Shown here piece by piece: positions 1-8,805 of a stretch of DNA of 64,000 bases. The DNA is from Gemmatimonadota bacterium. GTDB taxonomy: Bacteria; Gemmatimonadota; Gemmatimonadetes; Gemmatimonadales; Gemmatimonadaceae. The translations under genes and the position numbers were made by a program. Each line of letters opens with the position of its first letter. Position 1 is the stretch's first letter. The DNA lies in NCBI GenBank assembly GCA_016714015.1, contig JADJNZ010000001.1, forward strand, positions 1,419,593 through 1,483,592. Reading direction: 5' to 3'. Under the pieces are notes generated by a model. It had not been told where the DNA came from. It was given only the letters and a program-made list of their open reading frames with translations, and did no database searches.

Positions 1-159
1 GGATGGCGGGTGTTCGAGATATGGGAGTGCTGGATCAGGGAGAATCCCGGCCGAGTTCCTGGTCAGGTCACACGCGCGCTCCGATCACGCCCTCGATCCC
101 CCGATTCTTCCTCACGATTACCTCGACGAACCCTGGGTTCAGCCAGAACGACTTCTTGA
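1..159 (+). CDS. Very short patch repair (Vsr-like) endonuclease, 3' end only
   Basis: The reading frame starting at base 1 is open to a TGA at 157-159 and begins with GWRVFEIWECW. The GWRV-x2-(I/V)WEC signature is the end of the Vsr mismatch endonuclease core, which nicks T:G mismatches that arise when 5-methylcytosine deaminates. Only about 52 residues are inside the window, so the catalytic part is missing. Residues after about 20 are arginine/serine rich and look like an unconserved tail. The gene converges on and overlaps the stop of the restriction enzyme on the other strand. Vsr genes normally sit beside a C5-cytosine methyltransferase, so one is expected just left of the window (inference). 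Alternative: a DUF559-type endonuclease, which usually has WEH or WEN instead of WEC. Confidence 0.55.
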   Translation, partial: GWRVFEIWECWIRENPGRVPGQVTRALRSRPRSPDSSSRLPRRTLGSARTTS

Positions 160-1459
160 CCACAGGACCGACGACGGGTGCGTCGTCCGTGTCCATAGCG
201 TCTCGCCCCTTCGGTCGGACGTGGATGTAATCCGTCTTCGAGTAACCCGGGAGATGCTCCGCCTCACCCGCTCGGATGCGCTCGACGAAGTCCGTCCATT
301 CGCTCTCGATCCCTCGAAGCTCATCAGCCGAGGGCGACCAGAAGAAGGCTCGGCCCCACACGGCCTGCGCGAGCGGCGTGGACCGCTGCGCGCGAATCAG
401 TGGAATGATGAGCAGGCGCTGCAGTCTCACCAGAAGATCCGAGTCTTCCCAGTCCTCGTGAACGAGTTCCTGATACCGGAACGCGGGGAAGGACATCGCT
501 TCGTATGGTCGGCCGGCTGCCGACAGGGGAACGGTCTTCACCTCGATTCCGTGCTGCTCGAACTCCCGGATGCGGGCTCTATCGTCCAGAACGCCGATTG
601 CGCGCCGGACGATCGTCGCGGCGCCGGATTTTGCGCGACTTGTCGTGAGTCCAAGTAAGCGCGCGATGCTCTCGATCGAGTGGCCGTTGAATCGCTCCAG
701 CTGCTGGAGCACGACGCTTTCGAAGTCATCGATCGGCTTGAGGCCGAGTGCCTCGTGTAGCGATATGCTCGCAGTGTCCTGCGGGCGGCGGATGTCGGAG
801 AGGATCCACGTGGTCAGGGCCGGCTTCAAGGCCCAAGCACGTGGCTTCGCGCCAACGCCGGCGTTGAACGGCTGCTTCACTAGCCGTCCACCGCCCGCCC
901 CTTTGGTGGCAGCGCCGAGAACGCGACCGTCTCCCTCGGAGATGAGATGTGCACCTCCCTGCGAGACCTTGTCCTTCACTGCCGTCCAGTCACGCCGCAG
1001 TTGCGGCAGAAGCTCCTCCCCCGGAGTCCAGAGAACGCACTCCGTGATCACGAACTCCAGCGCATCAACGTCGTCCTGATGCACATAGAAGACGAAGAGG
1101 ATCTTCTCGAGCTTCTTCTTGACCGTTGCAGTCGCCCAGGTCTCACCGGGCAGCTGCATGTAGTCGATCATCGTGACGTTCGTGCGCTCCTTCGAGCGGA
1201 GTTCCGATCCGCGCTCGCGCATCGGCACCACCTTCAGCTCGATGCCCGCGCCCTCGAAATCCGGACGCTGTGCGTTGTTGCGGACGATTCCGAAGATGCG
1301 CTCGACGTACTGGCCCACGCGCCCCTTGTCGTCGGCGCTACCTTCACGGAGGGAACCTGATGCCGGAAGCAACTCGCAGATCTTCCGGCCTTTGAGTCGC
1401 GCAGCAAAGGCGGTGATCTCAGCTGCGCTGGCAGTGTGTGGGTCGAATCCGTATTCCAC
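68..1459 (-). CDS. Sau3AI/MutH-family type II restriction endonuclease
   Basis: A 463-residue protein with the MutH/Sau3AI layout. The N-terminal catalytic domain carries K45-G46, E53 and the metal-binding set D67-x6-E74-x-K76 within PDFEGAGIELK. A second MutH-like domain near residues 300-430 contains GIEVKTVP and a SFPAF segment, matching the allosteric C-terminal half of Sau3AI (about 489 residues). Family members cut GATC, so GATC is the likely target, but specificity cannot be read from sequence. The start is GTG at 1459 with an AGGT ribosome site about 6 nt upstream. It lies 50 nt downstream of the DUF3883 gene on the same strand. No methyltransferase is visible; it probably lies left of the window next to the Vsr-like gene. 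Confidence 0.85.
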   Translation of the reverse strand: MEYGFDPHTASAAEITAFAARLKGRKICELLPASGSLREGSADDKGRVGQYVERIFGIVRNNAQRPDFEGAGIELKVVPMRERGSELRSKERTNVTMIDYMQLPGETWATATVKKKLEKILFVFYVHQDDVDALEFVITECVLWTPGEELLPQLRRDWTAVKDKVSQGGAHLISEGDGRVLGAATKGAGGGRLVKQPFNAGVGAKPRAWALKPALTTWILSDIRRPQDTASISLHEALGLKPIDDFESVVLQQLERFNGHSIESIARLLGLTTSRAKSGAATIVRRAIGVLDDRARIREFEQHGIEVKTVPLSAAGRPYEAMSFPAFRYQELVHEDWEDSDLLVRLQRLLIIPLIRAQRSTPLAQAVWGRAFFWSPSADELRGIESEWTDFVERIRAGEAEHLPGYSKTDYIHVRPKGRDAMDTDDAPVVGPVVKKSFWLNPGFVEVIVRKNRGIEGVIGARV

Positions 1460-1509
1460 TCAGACCTCGCGTGCCGATCGCGGCAGAAGGTGCGCGCTCG
1501 CATGTCGCA

Positions 1510-2373
1510 TCAGGCGACCGACGCTCGGAACTGAACTGCATCGAGCACGCAGGTCTTGCGCAAGGCACCGGGAAGCACGAACAACTTCGGGCCGTCCCTG
1601 AACTTGAACACGCGGTAGAGGTTGAAGACAGCCGCCTGCTCCTCGGACACTTCGACTTCGCGCTTGCTGGCGAAGAACGGAGTGAATGCTCCGAATCCGG
1701 TCGTCTTCACTTCGATGAGCCGATCGCGGCCGTCGACTTCGAAGGAACGGATGTCGTATCCCAGGCCGTCGCCCTTCGAGCGCGACACGTGTTCGATGCG
1801 ATCCGCCAGACGACGATGTCCCGCCTCGGATAGGCGCCGGTACTCGACCTCGAGTGCGAACGTCTCACCTGCGGCCCCGAGGGAGGAGTTGCGAGCTTCT
1901 CGCTCGAGATAGTTCATGCCGCGTATCGGAGCGCGCGACGTGCGGGCGCGCTCGTAGAGGCCTGGCGCGATGTGCTTGCGAATGGGGGCCGCGACGAGGA
2001 TGTCGGAAAGAGCCCGCTTAGTTGCAGCAGCATCGAGGGAAGTCTCGACGGAAGCTTCGACGACGAGCTGCGCCGTCTGCGCGATACGCTCGTGTCGAAC
2101 AAGGTGCGCCTCTACTTCTTCCTTCAGCAGTTCCTGGTAGTTCCCGCGAGGCTTGTAGCCGTCGAGATAGGGGAAGCCGAGTTCGATCAGGATGGCGCTG
2201 ATGTTCGCGTGCTTGAACTCGATGGCGCCCGGTGACCTTCCGTTGAGCAGGGTCTGCAGGAGCCGGTTGTGCGCCGCCTTACTGTAGGCTTCCCCGCGCA
2301 GCTCGTTCTCGAGCATGACGAAGTAGTCGGCCACGGTCGCGGCGACCTCTTCGGCGGACCAGTGCTCAGCCAC
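1510..2373 (-). CDS. DUF3883 domain protein, PD-(D/E)XK nuclease-like
   Basis: This 287-residue protein has a helical N-terminal half (about 1-150) that I do not recognise. Its C-terminal domain (about 160-260) matches DUF3883: E170 in GAAGETFAL, D207 in GLGYDIRSF, and E221-x-K223 in LIEVKTT. That is the E...D...ExK pattern of restriction-like nucleases. DUF3883 proteins are often found with restriction or defence genes, and this one is directly upstream of the Sau3AI-like gene in the same orientation (50-nt gap), so co-expression is likely. It could be a second nuclease or a specificity/accessory protein of the same system. Its exact role is unknown. Confidence 0.75.
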   Translation of the reverse strand: MAEHWSAEEVAATVADYFVMLENELRGEAYSKAAHNRLLQTLLNGRSPGAIEFKHANISAILIELGFPYLDGYKPRGNYQELLKEEVEAHLVRHERIAQTAQLVVEASVETSLDAAATKRALSDILVAAPIRKHIAPGLYERARTSRAPIRGMNYLEREARNSSLGAAGETFALEVEYRRLSEAGHRRLADRIEHVSRSKGDGLGYDIRSFEVDGRDRLIEVKTTGFGAFTPFFASKREVEVSEEQAAVFNLYRVFKFRDGPKLFVLPGALRKTCVLDAVQFRASVA

Positions 2374-2530
2374 GATCGGAGTTGGGTTCGAGAAGGGCGG
2401 GGCGGATCCATCGAACGATTGGAAGCTACGCCGCGGGTCTGACGGCGACCAGCGGCGGGACTCTCCGCGCCCTCAGCTCGGTGCCCGAGGTGGCAGCGAG
2501 TGCCCCGTCAGCCCAACGCTACGATGGGCA

Positions 2531-3211
2531 TCAATAGACCCCCTCCCTGAACCGCAACGGCACCCGATTCTCCACCGCGATCGCATTCGCCTCCTCGATC
2601 CCGATCCTCAACTCCGCCGCGTAGTAACTGCTCCCCGGACACTCCCCCTCGACGATCACCACGCCGAGCAGCTCCACCACGTTCGCGTCGATCTCGTCCC
2701 GGAACATCCGCAGCGCGGCCTCCTGCCCCGTCGCGTACTGGAAGATGTAGTCCCCCTCGCATCCCCAGTCGGGTGGCTCGGCGAGCCACTGCAGCATGTG
2801 CTCGCGCAGCTCGCTGAAGTGCCGGCCGCACCGCGAGAGGCACCAATCCTCGGCGCACTCGTACTGCGCGGCGCGGTCCGTCGCCTCCTCTGCGAAGTCG
2901 TTCCACTGCCATTCGATCTGCTCCATCATCGGCGGGTTACGTCGCGCCGCAGAACACAGCGCCGCCGCCGTGCGGATCTCATTCGGACTCAGGTCGTAGC
3001 ATTCGAATCGCGTATTCGGCTCCTCGCCCGCGCCCAGCCAGATCGCCCCGCTGGGCTGCACGTCGAGCCAGAGCGGCTCCCGCTCGATCTCTCGCCAGAC
3101 CTCCTCCGTCGGATCGATCTCCCCGGGCGAGAGCGCCGCGAGCCCCTTCGGCAGGCACGCGACGGACGCGAGCAGTTGCAGGAACCGCCGCCGATCGAGT
3201 GTGAACGTCAT
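2531..3211 (-). CDS. Uncharacterised exported protein with Tat-like signal
   Basis: A 226-residue protein of unknown family. The start MTFTLDRRRFLQLLASVACL carries a twin-arginine-like motif (RRRFLQ) followed by a short hydrophobic stretch, so Tat export is likely. The mature part is acidic and rich in tryptophan, with cysteines in a CAEDWCLSRC cluster near residue 120. No catalytic motif is recognisable. Its ATG overlaps the stop of the upstream gene by 4 nt (ATGA at 3208-3211), so the two are translationally coupled. I infer a joint function with the 229-residue upstream protein but cannot name it. Confidence 0.7.
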   Translation of the reverse strand: MTFTLDRRRFLQLLASVACLPKGLAALSPGEIDPTEEVWREIEREPLWLDVQPSGAIWLGAGEEPNTRFECYDLSPNEIRTAAALCSAARRNPPMMEQIEWQWNDFAEEATDRAAQYECAEDWCLSRCGRHFSELREHMLQWLAEPPDWGCEGDYIFQYATGQEAALRMFRDEIDANVVELLGVVIVEGECPGSSYYAAELRIGIEEANAIAVENRVPLRFREGVY

Positions 3212-3897
3212 GCGTCGTCCTCCACTTCCTCGTAGTCATCGCCCCGTTTGCTCGCGTCCCACGCCTCCAGCCTCAGCGCGTAGTACACCCCGAGCTCCGT
3301 ATACACGTCCGACTCCAGCGACGCGAATCCGATATCACCCTCAGCCCCATACACGATGCACGCCTCCACGAACGGCAGCGTAGGCGGCTGCTCCCCGACC
3401 ATCCGCACGTTGTCGATGAACTCCACCAGCTGCCCGAGCGTGAGCGGCCGCTTCACCCTGGAATGCACCGAGCGGAACTCCGACTCGTACTCGTCCACCA
3501 ACCGCAGCAGCACCGTCCCGGCGCGCGTCCGCCGCGCGCGGATGCTCATCACGTCGCCCATTGTGGACTTGAGCACGATCCGCGCGATCTCCACCTCGCC
3601 GCGCGGGTAGCCGGGCAGGTACTCGCCGCCCATCCACGACGGATGCATGCGCCCGAGGAAGCGGCGCGTCTCGTCGCTCACCTCGTCCGCGACCAGCGCG
3701 TCGTCGATCTCGCCGAGGATCGCCGGCGCGTCGCCCGAGATGAAGTCGCGCACCATCTCGCGACGCAACTGTCCCTTGATGTTCTGCGTGATCGCCGCGG
3801 CGGGGTCGGCGGCGTCCCAGTAACTCGCGGGACGGAAGTCGAGGTCGATGCCATCGATCGGCTGCGCGCGGAACTGCACCGGGGGCCTGCTGGCCAT
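3208..3897 (-). CDS. Conserved hypothetical protein, first gene of a two-gene operon
   Basis: Start chosen at ATG 3897 because GAAAGGG stands about 7 nt upstream; an in-frame ATG at 3972 lacks such a site. The 229-residue product has no signal peptide or membrane segment. It contains a central segment HPSWMGGEYLPGYPRGEVEIAR followed by RARRTRAG and LLRLVDEYESEF. I recall this pattern from uncharacterised proteins of soil bacteria but no function is known to me. It overlaps the next gene (exported protein) by 4 nt. The 283 bases upstream, up to the ADP-ribosylglycohydrolase stop, hold nothing I recognise. Confidence 0.7.
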   Translation of the reverse strand: MASRPPVQFRAQPIDGIDLDFRPASYWDAADPAAAITQNIKGQLRREMVRDFISGDAPAILGEIDDALVADEVSDETRRFLGRMHPSWMGGEYLPGYPRGEVEIARIVLKSTMGDVMSIRARRTRAGTVLLRLVDEYESEFRSVHSRVKRPLTLGQLVEFIDNVRMVGEQPPTLPFVEACIVYGAEGDIGFASLESDVYTELGVYYALRLEAWDASKRGDDYEEVEDDA

Positions 3898-4180
3898 GCG
3901 GATACCCTTTCGAGAGAGGTTCGCGCCCGCTCGCACGTGGTCCCGGACTCGGAGTCCGGCCGACATTGCCACCGTCTCGGCGCAGAGGTGCGCAGGGCGA
4001 CGGTCTGGCGCGCGGGTCGCAGGGTCGGATCCCTCGCCGCGCTCTTCACGTTGGCCGCCGGGGCGCCGGCGGCCGGTCTTCCGTTGTCTGTTGCTCCCTC
4101 AATCTACGCGCGGGGTCTGACACCCGTGGAGAGGGCGCCCCCTGACGTCTGGGACGATACCACGGCGCTCGGCGATCTCC

Positions 4181-5200
4181 TCAGACTCGCGCAGGTCCGT
4201 CCGCGCTGAGCACACGCCGGAGCATCGCGGTCACCTCACGCGGATGCACCCACTCCGGCCGCTCCCTTCCAGCCCGCGTATCGCAGTCCAGCACCATCCC
4301 CCGCGCCAGCACCGGCATCGCATCAGCCCCGGACGCCGCCCCGAGCATCCCGCCCACGATGCACGCGTTCGTGTCCGTATCCCCGCCGCCGAGCAGCGTC
4401 TCCCGCACCCCCGTCTCCCAGCTCGCCCCGCGGCGCAGTTGCCGGAACGCCTCCGTGAAGCCGTGCTTCACGAACCCGATCAGCTTCTCGTAGTCCGTCA
4501 CCTCGTCACGCTCCGCCGCCGCGAGCCAGCCGCGCACCTCCTCGCACGCGCCCGTCCGCGCCCACGTCTCCGCGCGCGTCCACGCCCCCGCACGGTCCCC
4601 AGGCTCGCGCACCAGGTGCGCGATCGCCAGCGTGTACGCCGCCACCGCATCGCCGCACGCCGGATGCGGATGCGACAACGACGAGTCGTCGCGCGCGTGC
4701 GAGACCAGCGTCGCGTCGTCCAGCGACCAGCCCCACACGCCGAGCGGCACGCAACGCATCAGGCTCCCATTCGCCTTGGAGCCCGGGCTCAGCTGCTGCG
4801 CCGCGAGCTGCATCCGCCCCGCGAGCCCCGGCTGCACCGCGAAGGGGAGACCGCGCGCCGGACCGAAGCCCGAGGACGTCGCATTCCCGATGTCGAACGG
4901 TGACGAGTTCAACCACCGCCCATACCAACTCGCGATCCGCTCCAGCGAGAACTCCCGCGACTCTGCGAGCGCCTGCAGCAGGCAGAGCGTCAGCTCCCCG
5001 TCATCGGTGATCTGGCCCGGCGCCACGCGCAGCACGCCGCCGCCCGGATAGCGCATCGCGCGCTCCACCTCGGCGGGACGCGGCGTATGCCCGATGAACT
5101 CGAGCACCGCGCCCGCGGCATCACCGGCGAGCGCGCCAAGGAGGGCGCCGAGGGCAGCATCGTGCCGGGCGGGGGAGAGCGAAGCGTCGGACGAGGGCAT
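4181..5200 (-). CDS. ADP-ribosylglycohydrolase family protein
   Basis: A 339-residue DraG/ARH-type hydrolase, a family that removes ADP-ribose from proteins or small molecules using two divalent metals. Visible motifs are the N-terminal GALLGALAGDAAGA (about 18-31), the metal-binding TDDGE at about 65-69, and the C-terminal GGDTDTNACIVGGMLGA (D274, D276) that completes the metal site. Length and order fit the family. It is transcribed alone and divergently from the DUF5916 gene. The physiological target is unknown; no ADP-ribosyltransferase is visible nearby. Confidence 0.9.
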   Translation of the reverse strand: MPSSDASLSPARHDAALGALLGALAGDAAGAVLEFIGHTPRPAEVERAMRYPGGGVLRVAPGQITDDGELTLCLLQALAESREFSLERIASWYGRWLNSSPFDIGNATSSGFGPARGLPFAVQPGLAGRMQLAAQQLSPGSKANGSLMRCVPLGVWGWSLDDATLVSHARDDSSLSHPHPACGDAVAAYTLAIAHLVREPGDRAGAWTRAETWARTGACEEVRGWLAAAERDEVTDYEKLIGFVKHGFTEAFRQLRRGASWETGVRETLLGGGDTDTNACIVGGMLGAASGADAMPVLARGMVLDCDTRAGRERPEWVHPREVTAMLRRVLSADGPARV

Positions 5201-5241
5201 GGATCAGGGTCGGGGGAGCGTCGCAGGTGCGACGACTCCGG

Positions 5242-5264
5242 ACACCCCCTCGCAACCGGGGTGT
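5242..5264. other. Small inverted repeat between divergent genes
   Basis: ACACCCC (5242-5248) and GGGGTGT (5258-5264) form a perfect 7-bp stem with a 9-nt loop between the divergent ADP-ribosylglycohydrolase and DUF5916 genes. It could be a regulator site or an RNA hairpin in one of the leaders. No T-tract follows, so a terminator is unlikely. Confidence 0.25.
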
Positions 5265-5377
5265 GGCAGAGTGTCGCGGTCGCGCGTCCTACTGTGGTGC
5301 GGCCGCCGAACGCGGCACCCGTCGCGCGCGTAACCTGAGGCTCGTCCTCCCTCTCGTCCTCGTCAAAGGCCCGTCCG

Positions 5378-8029
5378 TTGCATCGTCATCTTCCCGGCCT
5401 GCGTCGCTCCATCGCGGCCCTGTCGTTCGCCATCGCGTTCCTCGCCTGCCTCGCGCCCGCCGCCGTCGCCCAGCCGTCCAACAAGGCGGCCACCGCCACG
5501 CGCACCGGCCGCGCGCCCACCATCGACGGGCGCATGGACGAACCCCTCTGGGCGCAGGCGTCCGTCATCGAGGACTTCGAGCAGCTCCGCCCCACGCCCG
5601 GCGCCACGCCGAGCGAACGCACGCGCATCTATATCGTGTACGACGACGACGCCCTCTACATCGGCGCGCAGATGCTCCGCCGCGACCCGTCGAGCGTCCC
5701 GCGCATGATGAGCCGCCGCGATGGCTCCGCCAACGCCGAGAAGATCACCGTCGTCTTCGACCCGCAGATGGATCGGCGCACCGGCGTCGGGTTCGGCGTC
5801 TCCGCCGCCGGCGTCCGCAACGACTTCCGGCACACGCAGGACGAGGAGATGCGCGGGCGCGAGAGCCAGTTCGATCCGGTCTGGGCCGCGGCCGCGCACG
5901 TCGATTCCGCCGGCTGGACCGCCGAGATGCGCATCCCCTTCTCGCAGCTCCGCTTCCCCGAGCGCGACAAGCAGCAGTGGGGCCTCCAGGTCAATCGCTG
6001 GATCCCCGATCGCAACGAGGACCTCTTCTGGGTGCTCGTCCCGCCGAGCGAGACGGGGTACATCTCGCGCTTCGGCACGCTGCACGGCATCGAGGGCGTG
6101 CAGGCCACGCGACCGGTGGAGTTCCTCCCTTACGTCGCCGGTGATGCGACGCGACGCGCGAGCACCGGCACCGAGAATCCGCTCCTCAAGCCCTACACCT
6201 CGCGCCTCGGACTCGACGCCAAGGCGGCAGTAGGGAGCGGGCTCACCCTCGACGTCACGGTCAATCCCGACTTCGGGCAGGTGGAGGCCGATCCCGCCGA
6301 GGTGAACCTCAGCGCCTTCGAGACCTTCTTCGATGAACGGCGCCCCTTCTTCACCGAAGGGAGCGAGATGCTGCGCGGCAATGGCGCGCAGTACTTCTAT
6401 CCGCGCCGCATCGGTGCGCCGCCGCACGTCTCGGTCTCGGGTGATTTCGTCGATACCCCCAACTCGAGCACCATCCTCGGCGCCGCCAAGCTCACCGGCC
6501 GGCTCCCGAGCCGCCTCACCGTCGGCGCGCTCACCGCGGTCACCGCCGCCGAACGCGCGCGCGTCTACAGCATCGACTCGTCGAGCACCACGAGCTACGA
6601 CGTCGAACCGCGCACCGCCTACGGCGTCCTCCGGCTCCAGCAGGAGATCGGCACGCAGGCCTCCACGCTCGGCCTCTCCATGTCCACCGTGCAGCGCGAC
6701 GTCGGTCGCGATCCGGTGCTCGCCGCGCGGCTCGCGCGCGAAGCCTACTTCGCCGGCGCCGACTGGCGCATCCGCTTCAAGCAGGGCCGCTACGCCATCA
6801 CCGGCTTCGTCGCCGCCTCGCACGTCGCCGGCGACAGCGCCGCCATCCGCCGCCTGCAGACCTCGAGCACGCGCTTCTTCCAGCGCCCCGACCTCACGCA
6901 CGTGCGCTACGATCCCACGCGCACCTCGCTCGGCGGCTACTCTGCGCAGCTCCGCGCCGACAAGGACGCGGGCAAGACCTTCCTCTGGGGCATCGAGGTG
7001 AAGGCCGAGTCGCCGGGCTTCGAGATCAACGACCTCGGCCGCATGCAGTCCACCGACGACATCGAGTACAACGCCGACCTGCAGATCCGCGAGACGGTGC
7101 CGGGGAAGTACCTGCAGAACTGGCGCATGGGCTTCGACACGCGCGGCGCGCGCAACTACGGCGGCGTGCACCAGCTCAACACCTGGGGCCAGAACACCTC
7201 GCTCACGCTCAAGAACCTCTGGAACGTGAACCTGCGCTTCAACTGGGACCTCCCCACCACCGACGACGCGCTCACGCGCGGCGGTCCGCTCATGGGGCGC
7301 GTCGCCAACTCGCGGCAGGAACTGCGCCTGAGCAACTCGTTCGGCTCGCGGCTCCCCTGGCGCGTGAATGGCGGCGCCGGCCGCGACGCGCTCGGCGGGC
7401 ATCAGCGCAACGTCGGCGCGCAGCTCACGCTGCGCACCACCGATCGCCTCTCGATGTCGGTGGAGCCGAGCTGGCAGAAGGCGCTCGATCCGCGTCAGTA
7501 CATCACGAGCGTGAGCGGCGGGACGCGGACCTACGGGGCGCGCTACATCTTCGGCCACATCGACCGCACGACGATCTCGGTGAAGCTCCGCGCGAACCTC
7601 ACCTTCACGCCCAACCTCACGCTCGAAGGCTACGCCGAGCCGTTCGTGGCGAGCGGACGCTACTCGCGCGTGGGCGAGCTGGTCGAGGCGCGCAGCGCGC
7701 AGCTGCGCGAGTACGGGACCGACGGCACCACGCTCACCGTGGACTCGGCGGGCACGCTCACGATCGTGGACGGCGCCGAGAGCTTCACGCTCGGCAACCG
7801 CGACTTCCACGTGCTCTCGTTCCGGTCCAACCTGGTGCTCCGCTGGGAGTGGCTGCCGGGGAGCACCCTGTTCGTGGTCTGGCAGCAGAACCGGCGGACG
7901 AGCGAGGCCTTCGGCGATCCGGCCCGGTTCGACGAGCTCTGGCGGACCACCCGGTCGGCCGGGGACAACTTCCTGTCGCTCAAGGCGAGCTTCTGGGTGC
8001 CCGTGGCCTTCGGGAGACCGGGGGGCTGA
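5378..8029 (+). CDS. CBM9-like / DUF5916 outer-membrane-associated protein
   Basis: An 883-residue exported protein starting at TTG 5378, with an AAAGG about 9 nt upstream. A signal peptide (about 1-32, ending AAVAQ) precedes a carbohydrate-binding-family-9-like domain (about 40-230: APTIDGRMDEPLW, DDDALYIG, GWTAEMRIPFSQL). A long DUF5916 part rich in alternating polar/hydrophobic strands runs to the C terminus and probably forms an outer-membrane beta-barrel. Such proteins are abundant in Gemmatimonadota, Bacteroidota and Acidobacteriota; their substrate is unknown. The TTG start is the best in-frame choice because it places the signal peptide correctly. It is monocistronic, followed by the MerR gene with its own promoter. 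Confidence 0.85.
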   Translation: MHRHLPGLRRSIAALSFAIAFLACLAPAAVAQPSNKAATATRTGRAPTIDGRMDEPLWAQASVIEDFEQLRPTPGATPSERTRIYIVYDDDALYIGAQMLRRDPSSVPRMMSRRDGSANAEKITVVFDPQMDRRTGVGFGVSAAGVRNDFRHTQDEEMRGRESQFDPVWAAAAHVDSAGWTAEMRIPFSQLRFPERDKQQWGLQVNRWIPDRNEDLFWVLVPPSETGYISRFGTLHGIEGVQATRPVEFLPYVAGDATRRASTGTENPLLKPYTSRLGLDAKAAVGSGLTLDVTVNPDFGQVEADPAEVNLSAFETFFDERRPFFTEGSEMLRGNGAQYFYPRRIGAPPHVSVSGDFVDTPNSSTILGAAKLTGRLPSRLTVGALTAVTAAERARVYSIDSSSTTSYDVEPRTAYGVLRLQQEIGTQASTLGLSMSTVQRDVGRDPVLAARLAREAYFAGADWRIRFKQGRYAITGFVAASHVAGDSAAIRRLQTSSTRFFQRPDLTHVRYDPTRTSLGGYSAQLRADKDAGKTFLWGIEVKAESPGFEINDLGRMQSTDDIEYNADLQIRETVPGKYLQNWRMGFDTRGARNYGGVHQLNTWGQNTSLTLKNLWNVNLRFNWDLPTTDDALTRGGPLMGRVANSRQELRLSNSFGSRLPWRVNGGAGRDALGGHQRNVGAQLTLRTTDRLSMSVEPSWQKALDPRQYITSVSGGTRTYGARYIFGHIDRTTISVKLRANLTFTPNLTLEGYAEPFVASGRYSRVGELVEARSAQLREYGTDGTTLTVDSAGTLTIVDGAESFTLGNRDFHVLSFRSNLVLRWEWLPGSTLFVVWQQNRRTSEAFGDPARFDELWRTTRSAGDNFLSLKASFWVPVAFGRPGG

Positions 8030-8040
8030 CGGAAAGCCCC

Positions 8041-8079
8041 ATTCGACATCTTGACATGGCGAGATGTCGAATCTAGTTT
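8041..8079 (+). promoter_or_regulatory. Promoter with overlapping 11-bp inverted repeat (MerR operator)
   Basis: ATTCGACATCT (8041-8051) and AGATGTCGAAT (8062-8072) are perfect inverted arms with a 10-nt spacer. TTGACA (8051-8056) and TAGTTT (8074-8079) are spaced by 17 nt, so the palindrome covers the -35 box and the spacer. The -10 box ends 6 nt before the ATG at 8086, so the transcript should be leaderless. Autoregulation by the MerR-type product is the simplest reading. Confidence 0.75.
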
Positions 8080-8085
8080 CCGGCC

Positions 8086-8805
8086 ATGCCGGAAGAACTC
8101 TCCCTCGCCGAACTCGCTGACGCCTCCGGGCTTCACCCGCGGACCATCCGCTCGTGGGTCGCCCAAGGGCTGCTCCCGGGCCCGCTCTCGCGGGGGCCGG
8201 CGGCCCGGTACCCGGGCGACCAGCTCGAGCGGATCCTCGCCATCCGGACCATGAAGGAGCTCCACGGCATGTCGCTCGCCGACATCCGCCAGGAGCTCCT
8301 CATCGCGCCGGCCGACCGGATCGCGGCCCTGGCGCAGAAGGCACCGGCGGTCGCGCCGGAGCAGTCGGGCGTGATGTCGTCGCCGCCGGCGCCGCCCACG
8401 CCGCCGGCGGCTGATCCTGCTGCGGCGCTCGAGTACTTCCTCGCCCTGCGGTCGGGACCGCCGAAGATGACGCAGCGGAGCGAGCCGAGCCGAGCCTACG
8501 GGATGGCGCGGATCGGCAGCGCACCGCGCTCGCTCAGCGAGACGTCCGACACGCAGTACGCGCCGGACACGCCCGCGACCGAGCCGCCCAAGCGCGCCGC
8601 CGGCTTCGAAGCGCTCGAGCAGCGCCTGCTCCAATCCGCGACGCGCGCCCCCACCGAGCGGCGCCCGCGCGCCGAGGAACGCCTCACGATCGAGATCACC
8701 CCCGATGTCGAACTCTCCGTGCGCGGGAAGCTCGACGCCGACCAGCGCGCTCGCCTCGAGCGCTGCGCAGAACTCATGCGCGACATCCTGACAGGGAGGG
8801 AATGA
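8086..8805 (+). CDS. MerR-family transcriptional regulator
   Basis: A 239-residue protein. Residues 1-70 form a MerR winged-helix domain (LSLAELADASGLHPRTIRSW, then a RYPGDQLERILAIRTMKELHGMSLADIR segment). The rest is proline/alanine rich, with a C-terminal stretch (RLTIEITPDVELSVRGKLDADQRARLERCAELM) that may sense or dimerise. No cysteine metal-binding loop is seen, so it is not a classical metal sensor. Its stop overlaps the start region of the vWA gene (ATGATGA at 8802), giving a tight two-gene operon behind a palindromic promoter. It likely controls its own operon. Confidence 0.85.
   Translation: MPEELSLAELADASGLHPRTIRSWVAQGLLPGPLSRGPAARYPGDQLERILAIRTMKELHGMSLADIRQELLIAPADRIAALAQKAPAVAPEQSGVMSSPPAPPTPPAADPAAALEYFLALRSGPPKMTQRSEPSRAYGMARIGSAPRSLSETSDTQYAPDTPATEPPKRAAGFEALEQRLLQSATRAPTERRPRAEERLTIEITPDVELSVRGKLDADQRARLERCAELMRDILTGRE

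Noticed and set aside
3898..4180. Possible small gene between the two-gene unknown operon and the ADP-ribosylglycohydrolase
   Set aside because: Short open stretches there have no ribosome site or recognisable sequence.
5363..7810. Minus-strand frame of 815 codons opposite the DUF5916 gene
   Set aside because: Composition-driven shadow; the plus-strand frame has a signal peptide and CBM9-like domain.
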